Positions 24,213 to 32,921 of a stretch of 64,000 nt of DNA are shown piece after piece. The translations under genes were made by a program, and so were the position numbers. The notes beneath the pieces were generated by a model, which saw only the letters and a list, made by a program, of their open reading frames with translations, made no database searches and was not told the origin of the DNA. Location of the stretch: positions 2,768,001-2,832,000 of the forward strand of contig NC_017249.1 of assembly GCF_000284375.1 (NCBI RefSeq), read 5' to 3'. Each line of letters begins with the position of its first letter. The first letter of the stretch is position 1. Source of the DNA: Bradyrhizobium japonicum USDA 6. GTDB taxonomy: Bacteria > Pseudomonadota > Alphaproteobacteria > Rhizobiales > Xanthobacteraceae.

Positions 24213-26069
24213 CTATTTTCTCGATCGCGTCGTCCCGCTGTCTTCGGCCGCTTGCCTCCGCAAAAAGCCCTCGACATCAGCCTGCACCGAATACGGCGTC
24301 GGGATCGGATCGCCCGCGGCGTCGACGGCGGTGTCGAGGGAGCGGCGCAGCATGCGCGCGAGCTCGGCCTTTCGGTACGGCTTTGCCAGAAGCGGCGCGC
24401 CCATGGTGGCGCGTCCCTGCGCGTGCAGCGAATCGTAGGCATAACCCGAAGTGAACAGCACCCGCAGCGAGGGCCGCGCAGCCACCATCTGTTCGGCGAG
24501 CTCGCGTCCGTTGACGCCGCCGGCCATCACGATGTCGGTGAAGAGCAGATCGAACGGCGTGCCTTCGGCCACGAGGGCGAGCGCTTCGGTCGCGTTGGCG
24601 GCGGAGATGACCTTGTAGCCGAGGCTTTCGAGCTGGACGGTGACATATTGGCGGACGTCGCGATCGTCCTCGACGCAAAGGATTGTCTCCGTGCCGCCCA
24701 CGACCTTGCGCTCGTCATAGCCGGCCGGACGGAGCGTGCTGGTCTCGGCCTTCGGCAGGTAGATCCTGAAAATCGTGCCGCGGCCTTCCTCGGACGTGAC
24801 CTTGATGCCGCCGCCGGACTGCTTGACGAAGCCGAACACCATGCTGAGACCGAGCCCGGTGCCCTTGCCGACATCCTTGGTCGAGAAGAACGGATCGAAG
24901 ATGCGTTCGAGAATGGCTTGCGGAATGCCCGTGCCGGTATCGGCGATCTCGATCTCGACATAGTCGCCGGCATAGCCGGCGCCCACCGCGACGGCCTCGC
25001 GTACGCCGAACACCACGTTGCGCGTGGTCAGCGTGAGCTTGCCGCCATCCAGCATCGCGTCGCGTGCGTTGATCGCGAGGTTGAGCAGCGCCGCGCTCAG
25101 TTGGCCGCGGTCGGCGAAAGCCAGCCAGACGTTGCGGTCGAGCCTGGACACGATCTCGATCGTCTTGTCGAAGGTCGCCAGCAGCAGCTTTGCGACCTCT
25201 TCCAGCAGCTCGTTGACGTCGATCTCGGCCGGTTGGAGCGCCTGCTTGCGGGCAAAGGACAACAGGCTCGACGTCAGCACGGCGCCGCGATCGGCCGCCT
25301 CGCTGATCAGCTTGGTGATGGTCGCAAGTGGCGGGTCGTCCTTCACGGCGTCGGCGAGGATCTCGATCGTGCCCGTGATCACGGTGAGCATGTTGTTGAA
25401 TTCGTGCGCGATGCCGCCGGTGAGCTGGCCGACCGCCTCCATCTTCTGGGCCTGGATCAGCTGCTCCTCGGCGGCTCGCTTCTGGGTGACGTCCTTGACG
25501 AAATTGTTGATGATGGTGCGCCCGCCGAGCTGGAGCGCCGTGCTCGACGCCTCGATCCGGATCTGGTCGCCGTTCCGGTGCAGCAGCGTCGCTTCGAACC
25601 GGATGCCGATCGGCGTATCCGACAGTTCCGGCAAAAGCCGCATCATGCGTTGCCTGAAGCCGTCGCGGAGGGGCTCGGCGATGAGGAGGTTGACGACGTC
25701 GGCGCCGAGCGCCTCCTTGCGCGTCCATCCGGTCAGGGCCTCGGCCTGGACACTCCACTCCAGGACGATGCCGTTCGCATCGGTCTGAACGAAGGCGTCG
25801 AGTGCGGTCTTGATGACGGCCTGGGTCATCTGTGCGCTGGCCTGGGCCTGCTCGGCCAGTTGCGCGGCGGTGCGCTTGTCCTGCGCCGTTTCGATCGCGC
25901 GCGTGCACAGCCGTGCGAGCAGGACCGCAACGACGCCGCTTGCCAGCAAGGCGACGACCTGGGCAATGCCGAACCAGGTTCCGGTCGCGGCATGGGAGGC
26001 GAGGAGCGCCGCGGCGGTCACGACGACCTGCGCGGCCATTGCGAGTGTCAGAAGCGGTCTGAGTTTCAT
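24213..26069 (-). CDS. Hybrid sensor histidine kinase (PAS, HisKA, HATPase, receiver)
   Basis: A 618-residue membrane-anchored hybrid kinase. Two hydrophobic segments occupy residues 1-55, followed by a linker and a PAS domain (about 85-200, LDAFVQTDANGIVLEWSVQAE). The HisKA phosphoacceptor is His222 in GGIAHEFNNMLTVITG. The HATPase has its N-box LLNLAINARDAM (about 328-339) and G-boxes (DTGTGIPQ; GKGTGLGLSM). A receiver domain starts at 461 with Asp512 as phosphoacceptor (LLFTDIVM) and Lys563. The HEFNN variant places it in the group with NtrB-like HisKA. No cognate regulator is adjacent, so the output is unknown. Confidence 0.93.
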   Translation of the reverse strand: MKLRPLLTLAMAAQVVVTAAALLASHAATGTWFGIAQVVALLASGVVAVLLARLCTRAIETAQDKRTAAQLAEQAQASAQMTQAVIKTALDAFVQTDANGIVLEWSVQAEALTGWTRKEALGADVVNLLIAEPLRDGFRQRMMRLLPELSDTPIGIRFEATLLHRNGDQIRIEASSTALQLGGRTIINNFVKDVTQKRAAEEQLIQAQKMEAVGQLTGGIAHEFNNMLTVITGTIEILADAVKDDPPLATITKLISEAADRGAVLTSSLLSFARKQALQPAEIDVNELLEEVAKLLLATFDKTIEIVSRLDRNVWLAFADRGQLSAALLNLAINARDAMLDGGKLTLTTRNVVFGVREAVAVGAGYAGDYVEIEIADTGTGIPQAILERIFDPFFSTKDVGKGTGLGLSMVFGFVKQSGGGIKVTSEEGRGTIFRIYLPKAETSTLRPAGYDERKVVGGTETILCVEDDRDVRQYVTVQLESLGYKVISAANATEALALVAEGTPFDLLFTDIVMAGGVNGRELAEQMVAARPSLRVLFTSGYAYDSLHAQGRATMGAPLLAKPYRKAELARMLRRSLDTAVDAAGDPIPTPYSVQADVEGFLRRQAAEDSGTTRSRK

Positions 26070-26204
26070 GGTCTCACACCAGCGACGTCAATCGCGGGAC
26101 CCTCGCGTTCGCGCTGTAGATTGCTCCGGCTTCACGTCAGCTACAGACTCTGCGGGCCTGCGTCGAGGGGCAATTTCCGGTGGGGCGCCGGCGTACCTCG
26201 CGCT

Positions 26205-26837
26205 TCAACCTGCCGGCGAATCGGTCTGGCGCAGCGTCGTGACCCAGATCACACGCGCGGCCTGCTGGGTCGGGTTGTCGAACATGTGTGGCACGATGCT
26301 CGGAAAGCGAAAACTGTCGCCGGCCTCGAGCAGATGAGCCTGGTTGTCGAGCCACAGCCGCAGGCTGCCGGAGAGGATGTAGCCGGCCTTCTCGCCCGTG
26401 TGCTGCAAGAAGTCGGTGCCGGACGAGGCGCCGGGGTTGAGCGTCAGCTCATAGAGTTCGAGCTGGCCCTTGTCTGCCGGCGTCAGCGCTTCCTTGACGA
26501 CGCCGCTGGCGGTGAGCCGCAGCAGGCGCCGGCTGTTCTTGCGCACGATGTAGCGCTGCACATCGGCGGGATCGCTGGTCTCGAAGAAGTAGGAGATGGG
26601 AACGTCGAGCGCGATGCTGAGCAGGCGCAGGGTCCGTATCGACGGCATGGCGCGCGCGCGTTCGAGCTGGCTGATCATGCCGTTGGAGAGTCCGGTCTTG
26701 GTGGCGACGTCCTGGATCGAGAGGCCGGCGCGCTGCCGCAGCAGCCGAACGGTTTCGCCGAGCCGCTGGTCGACCGCATCGTCGGCCTCGATTGCCGGGG
26801 CGTCCTTCGGGCCGTTGGTCTCGCCGCGACCATCCAT
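26205..26837 (-). CDS. XRE-cupin transcriptional regulator
   Basis: A 210-residue regulator with an N-terminal XRE helix-turn-helix (LGETVRLLRQRAGLSIQDVATKTGLSNGMISQLERAR, residues about 25-65; split here by function, not copied as a motif) and a C-terminal cupin sensor (about 130-200, PGASSGTDFLQHTGEKAGYI, GDSFRFPSIVPHMFDNP). This architecture, as in PuuR, binds a small ligand such as an amino acid or polyamine and controls uptake genes. The start at 26837 has a GGGAGAG site. It diverges from the ABC importer operon, and the 203-base space between them holds inverted repeats that are likely its operator. Confidence 0.92.
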   Translation of the reverse strand: MDGRGETNGPKDAPAIEADDAVDQRLGETVRLLRQRAGLSIQDVATKTGLSNGMISQLERARAMPSIRTLRLLSIALDVPISYFFETSDPADVQRYIVRKNSRRLLRLTASGVVKEALTPADKGQLELYELTLNPGASSGTDFLQHTGEKAGYILSGSLRLWLDNQAHLLEAGDSFRFPSIVPHMFDNPTQQAARVIWVTTLRQTDSPAG

Positions 26838-26923
26838 GTCGCTCTCCCATGCATTGCCTCGCCGCCGGAATGGCCGGCGGTGTGAAAAGGTCGCGCATCC
26901 TAGCAATGTGATTGACAGCTGTA

Positions 26924-26968
26924 TTTAGTCATGATGAACTTTTGACTGAAAAATTTAGAAGCACTAAA
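26924..26968. promoter_or_regulatory. Candidate operator repeats for the XRE-cupin regulator
   Basis: Two inverted repeats lie in the divergent space between the regulator and the ABC importer. The first is TTTAGTCA (26924-26931) with TGACTGAA (26943-26950), one mismatch from a perfect 8-8 pair. The second is a perfect TTTAG-N5-CTAAA (26954-26968). A TTGACA-like -35 element sits just upstream at 26912-26917. The stretch is visibly AT-richer than its flanks. Confidence 0.55.
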
Positions 26969-27040
26969 GCCCACTCCTGTCCCTTTGCCGGGTCTCGGGG
27001 GCGCGGGAGACGGTGCCGTGTGCGGGAACGGAGACTGGTC

Positions 27041-28732
27041 ATGGCAGACAGCACCGGCAAGTTCGGCGTTGGCGGACTGCATCATCTCGGCATTCCGAAT
27101 CGCCGACAATTCTTCCAGCTCGGCGCGGGCGCCGCGGCGGGATGGACCCTTGCAGGCAACGCCTTTGCACAGACCGAACGCCCGACCAGTCCGCCGGACA
27201 AGCCGCGCGGGCAAGTGATCGCGGCGCTGTCGCAGGAGCCGACCGTCTTTCATCCGCTGATGCCGGGGATCGAGGTCGATCAGGGCATCTGGTGGCAGGT
27301 GTTCTCGCCGCTCTGGTTCATCGAACCCGACGGCAAGTTCGTCCCTGATCTCGCGCGTGAAGTCCCGACCGTCGAGAATGGCGGCCTGTCGGCCGATGGC
27401 CTGACCTGGAAGATCAAGCTGCGCAGCGACGTGAAATGGCACGACGGCACGCCGTTCACGGCCGAGGACGTCAAGTTCTCGCTGGACCTGATCAACAATC
27501 CCGACTTCCGCGTCCGCAATCGCGTCGGCCACAACCTCGTCAAGGACATCAAGGTCGTCGCGCCCGACGAGATCCACTGGCGGATGGAGGCTCCCTATTC
27601 GCCCTACATGTCGATCCTGTCGCTCACCTTCATCGTGCCGAAGCACATCCTGGAGAAGCTGTCGGATCCGAACGCCTCGCCGTTCCACAATGCGCCTGTC
27701 GGCACCGGGCCTTTCCGCTGGGGCGAGCGCGTGCCCGGCGACCATATTCAATTGAATGCCCACGCCGGCTATCACGGCAAGGGACCTTACGTCGAACGCG
27801 TGGTCTTCAAATACATTCCCGATCTCACCGTGCTCTACACCCAGTTCCGCACGGGGCAGGTCGACTACACCGGCCTGCAAGGCATCTTGCCGAACTTCGT
27901 GCAGGAGGCGAAGACGCTGAAGGGCCGCAAGATCTTCGTCTCCGCGACCTCGTCGGTGGAGCACGTCGCACCCAACCTCGAATTCGGCCCCTTCGCCGAT
28001 CGCGCGGTGCGCGAGGCGCTCTACCTTGCCATCAACAAGCAGGCGATCATCGATGCGCTGAACTATGGCCTGCCGACGCAGACCGAGAGCTTCGTGCCGC
28101 AACAGGCCTGGTCGTTCCAGCAGGGCCTGCCGCAGCACAAATACGATCCGGCCAAGGCCAACGCGCTGCTCGATGCCGCCGGTTGGACCCGCGGCTCCGG
28201 CGGCATTCGTGAGAAGGGTGGGGTCAAGCTCGAATTCACCAACTCGACCACGTCAGGCAATGCCGTGCGCGAGCAGACCCAGCAGCTCCTGATACAGGAC
28301 TGGCGCGCGATCGGCGCGGCGATGCGGGTCAACAACATGCCGGCCGCAGTGATCTGGGGTGATTTCTGGCAGCAGTCGAAGTTCAATTCGGTGCTGGTGT
28401 CCGTGAACTTCATGCTCGGCAGCGACCCCGACGTGACGCCGCGCTTCGGCTCCGGCGCGATCCCGGCCAAGGGCGGCCGCGGTTACAACACCTATCAGTA
28501 CAGGAGCCCGGAGGCCGATCGTCTGCTCGCCGAGGGCGCCAAGCAGTTCGATCTCGCCCAACGCAAGACGACCTATGGCGATCTGCAAAAGCTGATCCGC
28601 AACGACCTCGCCATCCTGCCACTGTTCCAGGGTTTTATCGCCGAGGGCGTGAAGGAGGGGCTGCAAGGCTTCCGTCCCAACATCAACACCTCCATCAACT
28701 GCTGGAACATCCGCGAATGGTACTGGGCCTGA
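27041..28732 (+). CDS. ABC-importer substrate-binding protein, peptide/opine family, Tat-type signal
   Basis: A 563-residue family-5 extracellular solute-binding protein (DppA/OppA type). The leader carries a twin-arginine motif (NRRQFFQLGAGAAAG), suggesting Tat export as a folded protein. Family blocks include DGLTWKIKLRSDVKWHDGTPFTAEDVKFSLD and VGTGPFRW. The start at 27041 has a GGAG site; the frame is open for 43 more codons upstream. It heads an importer-plus-enzyme operon (two permeases, oxidase, dehydrogenase, ATPase) and is presumably the ligand-specificity component. Substrates could be oligopeptides, opines or other amino-acid derivatives. Confidence 0.92.
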   Translation: MADSTGKFGVGGLHHLGIPNRRQFFQLGAGAAAGWTLAGNAFAQTERPTSPPDKPRGQVIAALSQEPTVFHPLMPGIEVDQGIWWQVFSPLWFIEPDGKFVPDLAREVPTVENGGLSADGLTWKIKLRSDVKWHDGTPFTAEDVKFSLDLINNPDFRVRNRVGHNLVKDIKVVAPDEIHWRMEAPYSPYMSILSLTFIVPKHILEKLSDPNASPFHNAPVGTGPFRWGERVPGDHIQLNAHAGYHGKGPYVERVVFKYIPDLTVLYTQFRTGQVDYTGLQGILPNFVQEAKTLKGRKIFVSATSSVEHVAPNLEFGPFADRAVREALYLAINKQAIIDALNYGLPTQTESFVPQQAWSFQQGLPQHKYDPAKANALLDAAGWTRGSGGIREKGGVKLEFTNSTTSGNAVREQTQQLLIQDWRAIGAAMRVNNMPAAVIWGDFWQQSKFNSVLVSVNFMLGSDPDVTPRFGSGAIPAKGGRGYNTYQYRSPEADRLLAEGAKQFDLAQRKTTYGDLQKLIRNDLAILPLFQGFIAEGVKEGLQGFRPNINTSINCWNIREWYWA

Positions 28733-28759
28733 TGCCTCAGGCTCGCGGGATCGGCTGAG

Positions 28760-29710
28760 ATGGCCCGTTACGTCGTCAACCGCCTGGCGCAGGCGATCAT
28801 GCTGCTGGTGATCGTCTCCGCGATCGGCTTTGCCCTCCTGCATCTGGCGCCCGGCGGTCCGCTCTCGCAGTTCGCGGCGTCCGCGCAGATGACGCAGGAG
28901 GACCTCGACCGCGTCACCAAGCAGCTCGGCCTCGATCGCCCGTTGCCGATCCAGTATCTCGACTGGTTCGGCCGCATGCTGAAAGGCGATTGGGGCAAGT
29001 CCTATCGCGACGGCGAGGCGGTGCTGTCGGTGATCTCCTCCCATCTCGGCGCCACGCTGGAGCTGATGGCGACCGCGACCATCATCGCGGTACTCCTCGG
29101 CTGCTGGATCGGCATACTCGGTGCGCTCCGGCGATATTCGCTGTTCGATTCGCTCGCCACCGTCGGCGCGATGATCGCGCTGTCGATCCCGACCTTCTGG
29201 TTCGGCCTCGTCACCATCTACGTGTTCTCGGTGAAGCTCGGCTGGCTGCCGGCCGGCAATCGCCAGACTATCGGCGACGGCTCCTTCCTCGACCTGCTGC
29301 ATCATCTGATCGCGCCGTCGATGGTGCTGGCGCTGGTCGAGACCGCGATGTGGGGCCGCTTCATGCGCTCCTCCATGCTCGAGGTGATCAATCAGGATTA
29401 CATCCGCACCGCGCGCGCCAAGGGTATGCCGGAATGGCGCATCCTCACCGTCCACGCGCTGCGCAACGCGTTGCTGCCGATGATTACGGTCGCGGGCTTG
29501 CAATTTCCGACGCTGCTCGGTGGTGCACTGGTCGCCGAGACCGTGTTCACCTGGCCCGGCATGGGTCGGCTGTTCCTGGATTCCATCGGCTACCGCGACT
29601 ATCCCGTGGTGATGGGCATCCTGATGTTCTCGGCGACGATGGTGTTGATCGGCTCGCTGCTCGCCGACATCCTCTATGCCGTCGTCGATCCGCGCATCCG
29701 GGTGGGCTAG
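28760..29710 (+). CDS. ABC-importer permease, DppB-like
   Basis: A 316-residue inner-membrane permease of the binding-protein-dependent transport family with about six transmembrane helices. The N-terminus YVVNRLAQAIMLLVIVSAIGF is the usual DppB/OppB anchor. The EAA loop, which docks the ATPase, is MLEVINQDYIRTARAKGMPEW. It starts 27 bases after the binding-protein gene and is followed by the second permease with a two-base gap. Confidence 0.93.
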   Translation: MARYVVNRLAQAIMLLVIVSAIGFALLHLAPGGPLSQFAASAQMTQEDLDRVTKQLGLDRPLPIQYLDWFGRMLKGDWGKSYRDGEAVLSVISSHLGATLELMATATIIAVLLGCWIGILGALRRYSLFDSLATVGAMIALSIPTFWFGLVTIYVFSVKLGWLPAGNRQTIGDGSFLDLLHHLIAPSMVLALVETAMWGRFMRSSMLEVINQDYIRTARAKGMPEWRILTVHALRNALLPMITVAGLQFPTLLGGALVAETVFTWPGMGRLFLDSIGYRDYPVVMGILMFSATMVLIGSLLADILYAVVDPRIRVG

Positions 29711-29712
29711 GG

Positions 29713-30588
29713 ATGACGGCTGCGACCCTCTCGACTGTTCAGCTCGCGCCCGGCCAGGCCGCATGGCGGCGCTTCCGCCGGCACCGGCTTGCGCTTGCGG
29801 GTGCTGTCATCATTCTGGTGCTCGTCCTCGGCTCGGCGTTGGGTCCTTATCTGCTGCCGTTCGACGACACCTATATCGACATCATGAAGCGGTTCGCGCC
29901 GCCTTTGTCGGGCGCGCACATTCTCGGCACCGACGAGCTTGGCCGCGACGTGCTGGCCCGGCTGATGATGGGCGGGCGGGTCTCGCTCTCGATCGGCATC
30001 GTCGCGATGGTGATCGCGATGGCGGTCGGCGTCGTCGTCGGCGCCTTCGCCGGCTTCTATGGCGGCGTGGTCGGCGCGGTGCTGATGCGGCTCGTCGATG
30101 CCGTGCTGTGCTTTCCGACCATCTTCCTGCTGCTGGCGCTCGCGGCGCTCACCGAGCCCGGTCTCGTCACCACCACCATCCTGATCGCGGCCACCGCGTG
30201 GATGGCCGTGGCCCGCGTCGTCGAAGCCCAGGTGCGATCGCTGCGGGAGCGCGAGTTCGCGGTCGCTGCGCTCGCCTTCGGCTCGTCGAACCTGCGGATC
30301 ATGTTCCGCGAGCTCGTGCCCAACGCGATCGCGCCGATCGTGGTGGCGGCGACGCTGAACGTCGCCAAGGCGATCCTGCTCGAATCCTATGTCAGCTATC
30401 TCGGCTACGGCATCCAGCCGCCGGCCGCGAGCTGGGGCAACATGCTCAACAACGCGCAGATCTATCTGACCAGCGCGCCATGGCTCGCGATCGCGCCGGG
30501 CGTTGCCATCACGCTGGCGGTAACGAGCTTCAATTTCCTCGGCGACGGCCTGCGCGACGCGCTCGACCCGCGAATGAATATCCCATGA
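29713..30588 (+). CDS. ABC-importer permease, DppC-like
   Basis: A 291-residue second permease. The N-terminal WRRFRRHRLALAGAVIILVL and the DppC-type GTDELGRDVLARLMMGGRVSL block mark it as the DppC/OppC partner. The EAA loop is REREFAVAALAFGSSN. A longer frame begins far upstream inside the first permease gene; the ATG at 29713, two bases after the DppB-like stop (GGGATG), is the real start. It pairs with the 28760-29710 product in the membrane. Confidence 0.93.
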   Translation: MTAATLSTVQLAPGQAAWRRFRRHRLALAGAVIILVLVLGSALGPYLLPFDDTYIDIMKRFAPPLSGAHILGTDELGRDVLARLMMGGRVSLSIGIVAMVIAMAVGVVVGAFAGFYGGVVGAVLMRLVDAVLCFPTIFLLLALAALTEPGLVTTTILIAATAWMAVARVVEAQVRSLREREFAVAALAFGSSNLRIMFRELVPNAIAPIVVAATLNVAKAILLESYVSYLGYGIQPPAASWGNMLNNAQIYLTSAPWLAIAPGVAITLAVTSFNFLGDGLRDALDPRMNIP

Positions 30589-30643
30589 CGAGCCCACCCT
30601 CGAGCCGACCTGCTTCGATCGAACTGAATAGCTGGAGTGTCCC

Positions 30644-31972
30644 ATGTCCCCGCCGCTCACCCGTATAAACAGCGACGAACGCCTGCCGGCGCAGGCGGAC
30701 GTCGTCGTCATCGGCGGCGGCGTCATCGGCGTGTCCGCAGCCTACCATCTGGCGAAGAAGGGTCTCTCCGTCGCACTCGTCGAGAAAGGCCATGTCGGCG
30801 GCGAGCAGTCGAGCCGCAATTGGGGCTGGTGCCGCCAGCAGGGCCGCGCCCGTGAGGAGATTCCGCTGGCCCGCGAGGCGCTTCGGCTGTGGGAGGACAT
30901 GCAGAACGACGCCGGCGTCGATGCCGGCTTCCGCCGCACCGGCGTGCTGTTCCTGACCAAGAGCAAGGACGAGCTCGCCAGCTGGGAGCGCTGGGCCGCA
31001 ACTGCGCGCGAGATGCAGGTCCACTCGACCGTCCTGACCCCGGCGGAGGTCGCCGAGCGCATGCCGGGCAATACCGACAAGTGGGTCGGCGGCCTGCACA
31101 CGCCGAGCGACGGGCGTGCGGAGCCGTCAATGGCGGTGCCTGCGCTTGCGACGGCCGCGCGAAAGCATGGCGTCACCATCCATCAGGGCTGCGCCGCGCG
31201 CGGGCTGGAGACCATTGGCGGAAAGGTCAGCGCCGTCGTCACCGAGAAGGGCACCATTCGCACGCAGGCGGTGCTGCTGTCGGGCGGCGCCTGGTCGTCG
31301 CTGTTCTGCCGCCGCCACGGCATCGAGCTGCCGATCGGTCTCGTCAACGCCACCGCATGCCGAACCACGCCGGGACCGGAGATCACGTCCGGCGCGCTCG
31401 GCACCGATCTCTACTGCATCCGCCGCCGTCTCGACGGCGGCTTTACGCTGGCGCTGCGCAACCGCGGCACGGTCGAGCTGTCGCCCGACCTGTTCCGCTA
31501 CGCGCGCACCTTCTGGCCGACCTATCTGCATCGCAAGAACGGGCTGAAGCTCTCATTCGGCAAGTCGTTCTTCGACCAGATCGTGCGCGGCACGAGCTGG
31601 AGCTTTGACAAGCCGTCGCCGTTCGAGACCGAGCGCGTGCGCGATCCCGAGCCCGACATGTCGCTGGTCAATGCGGCGCTGGCCTCGCTGATCAAGGCGA
31701 ACCCGGAGCTGAAGGACATCGAGATCGCGGAAGCCTGGGGCGGCACGATCGACTGCACGCCCGATACGATCCCCGTGATCGCGCCGGTCGATGCCTTGCC
31801 CGGCTTCTTCCTCGCCACCGGCTTCTCCGGCCACGGTTTTGGCATCGGCCCCGCCGCCGGCAAGCTCGCCGCCGACATCGTCACCGGTGCGACGCCGCTG
31901 GTCGATCCCGCGGCCTACAGCCACAAGCGCATGATCGACGGCCGGCGTCTCGCGCCGGTCAGCCCGTTCTGA
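30644..31972 (+). CDS. FAD-dependent amine/amino-acid oxidoreductase (DAO family)
   Basis: A 442-residue FAD oxidoreductase of the DAO fold. The N-terminal dinucleotide motif is VVVIGGGVIGVSAAYHLAKKGLSVALVEKG. The C-terminal FAD contact is FLATGFSGHGFGIGPAAGKLAAD, as in D-amino acid dehydrogenase, sarcosine oxidase and opine oxidase subunits. SSRNWGWCRQQGR near residue 55 is a conserved loop of this subgroup. It would oxidise a secondary amine or amino acid. It sits between the permease and hydroxyacid dehydrogenase genes, so it likely degrades the imported substrate. Confidence 0.9.
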   Translation: MSPPLTRINSDERLPAQADVVVIGGGVIGVSAAYHLAKKGLSVALVEKGHVGGEQSSRNWGWCRQQGRAREEIPLAREALRLWEDMQNDAGVDAGFRRTGVLFLTKSKDELASWERWAATAREMQVHSTVLTPAEVAERMPGNTDKWVGGLHTPSDGRAEPSMAVPALATAARKHGVTIHQGCAARGLETIGGKVSAVVTEKGTIRTQAVLLSGGAWSSLFCRRHGIELPIGLVNATACRTTPGPEITSGALGTDLYCIRRRLDGGFTLALRNRGTVELSPDLFRYARTFWPTYLHRKNGLKLSFGKSFFDQIVRGTSWSFDKPSPFETERVRDPEPDMSLVNAALASLIKANPELKDIEIAEAWGGTIDCTPDTIPVIAPVDALPGFFLATGFSGHGFGIGPAAGKLAADIVTGATPLVDPAAYSHKRMIDGRRLAPVSPF

Positions 31973-31985
31973 GAGTGCTGGTGGC

Positions 31986-32912
31986 ATGACGGTTCTTTAC
32001 AAGGCCAACATGGTTCGCGGCGCCGAATGGGCGCGCTTCTTCGCCGAGCGCGCGCCCGATGTGCCGTTCCGGCTCTGGCCCGACATCGGCGATCCCGCAG
32101 AGGTGCGCTACCTGGTTGCGTGGGTTCCGCCTGATAACATCGCGACGACCTTTCCCAATCTCGAGCTGGTCTTTTCGGTCGGTGCTGGCGTGGATCAGTT
32201 CGATGCCACAAAACTTCCACCGCACATACCGCTCGTCCGCATGCTGGAGCCCGGCATCGCCGAGACGATGGTGGAATACGTCACCATGGCCGTGCTCGCG
32301 CTGCATCGCGATCTCCTGCACTTCATCAGCCAGCAGAAAGAACAGGTCTGGCGCGAGATCCGGATCACGCCGGCAAAGCGCCGGCGTGTCGGCGTGATGG
32401 GGCTGGGCCAGCTCGGCCAGGCCGTGCTCGACCGGCTCAAGGCGTTCGACTTTCCGCTTCTCGGCTGGAATCGTTCGCCGCGCGAGATTGAAGGCGTCAC
32501 CTGTTACGCCGGTACGGACACCTTGCCGGAGTTTCTCGCGCAGGCTGACATCCTCGTCTGCCTGTTGCCGCTGACCGATGAGACCCGCGGCATCCTCAAC
32601 GCCGATCTGTTCGCGCGCCTGCCGCGCGGAGCAGGGCTCGTCAATGTCGGGCGTGGCCCGCATCTCGTCCAAGCCGATTTTCTCGCGGCGCTCGACAGCG
32701 GCGCGCTGTCAGGTGCGGTGCTCGACGTCGCCGAGCCCGAGCCGCTGCCCGCCGGCCATCCGTTCTGGAGCCACCCGCGCATCCTGCTGACGCCGCACAA
32801 TGCCAGCATGACGACGCCTGATACGGCCGTCGATTTCGTGCTCGACGTCATCGCACGCCACCGCCGCGGCGACGATCTGCCGGGGCGCGTCGATCGCAGT
32901 CGCGGCTATTAG
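31986..32912 (+). CDS. D-2-hydroxyacid dehydrogenase, glyoxylate/hydroxypyruvate reductase type
   Basis: A 308-residue NAD(P)-dependent 2-hydroxyacid dehydrogenase like GhrA. The nucleotide-binding block is RVGVMGLGQLGQAVLDRL. The catalytic Arg lies in LVNVGRGPHLVQ, the Glu in DVAEPEPLP, and the His in LLTPHNASMT. It would interconvert a 2-oxo acid and a hydroxy acid. It is 13 bases after the oxidase gene and 9 bases before the ATPase gene. A plausible role is to reduce the 2-oxo acid released by the FAD oxidase. Confidence 0.9.
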   Translation: MTVLYKANMVRGAEWARFFAERAPDVPFRLWPDIGDPAEVRYLVAWVPPDNIATTFPNLELVFSVGAGVDQFDATKLPPHIPLVRMLEPGIAETMVEYVTMAVLALHRDLLHFISQQKEQVWREIRITPAKRRRVGVMGLGQLGQAVLDRLKAFDFPLLGWNRSPREIEGVTCYAGTDTLPEFLAQADILVCLLPLTDETRGILNADLFARLPRGAGLVNVGRGPHLVQADFLAALDSGALSGAVLDVAEPEPLPAGHPFWSHPRILLTPHNASMTTPDTAVDFVLDVIARHRRGDDLPGRVDRSRGY

Positions 32913-32921
32913 GGCAATCGC

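Noticed and set aside
24252..26885. 877-codon plus-strand frame over the histidine kinase and regulator genes
   Set aside because: It spans two genes of recognised families on the opposite strand and has no domain of its own.
26954..26968. TTTAGAAGCACTAAA as an iron control element
   Set aside because: It resembles the ICE start but lacks the second complete half (TTCTAAA) and the 7-3-7 spacing, and the adjacent genes have no iron link. An operator role for the XRE-cupin regulator is more likely.
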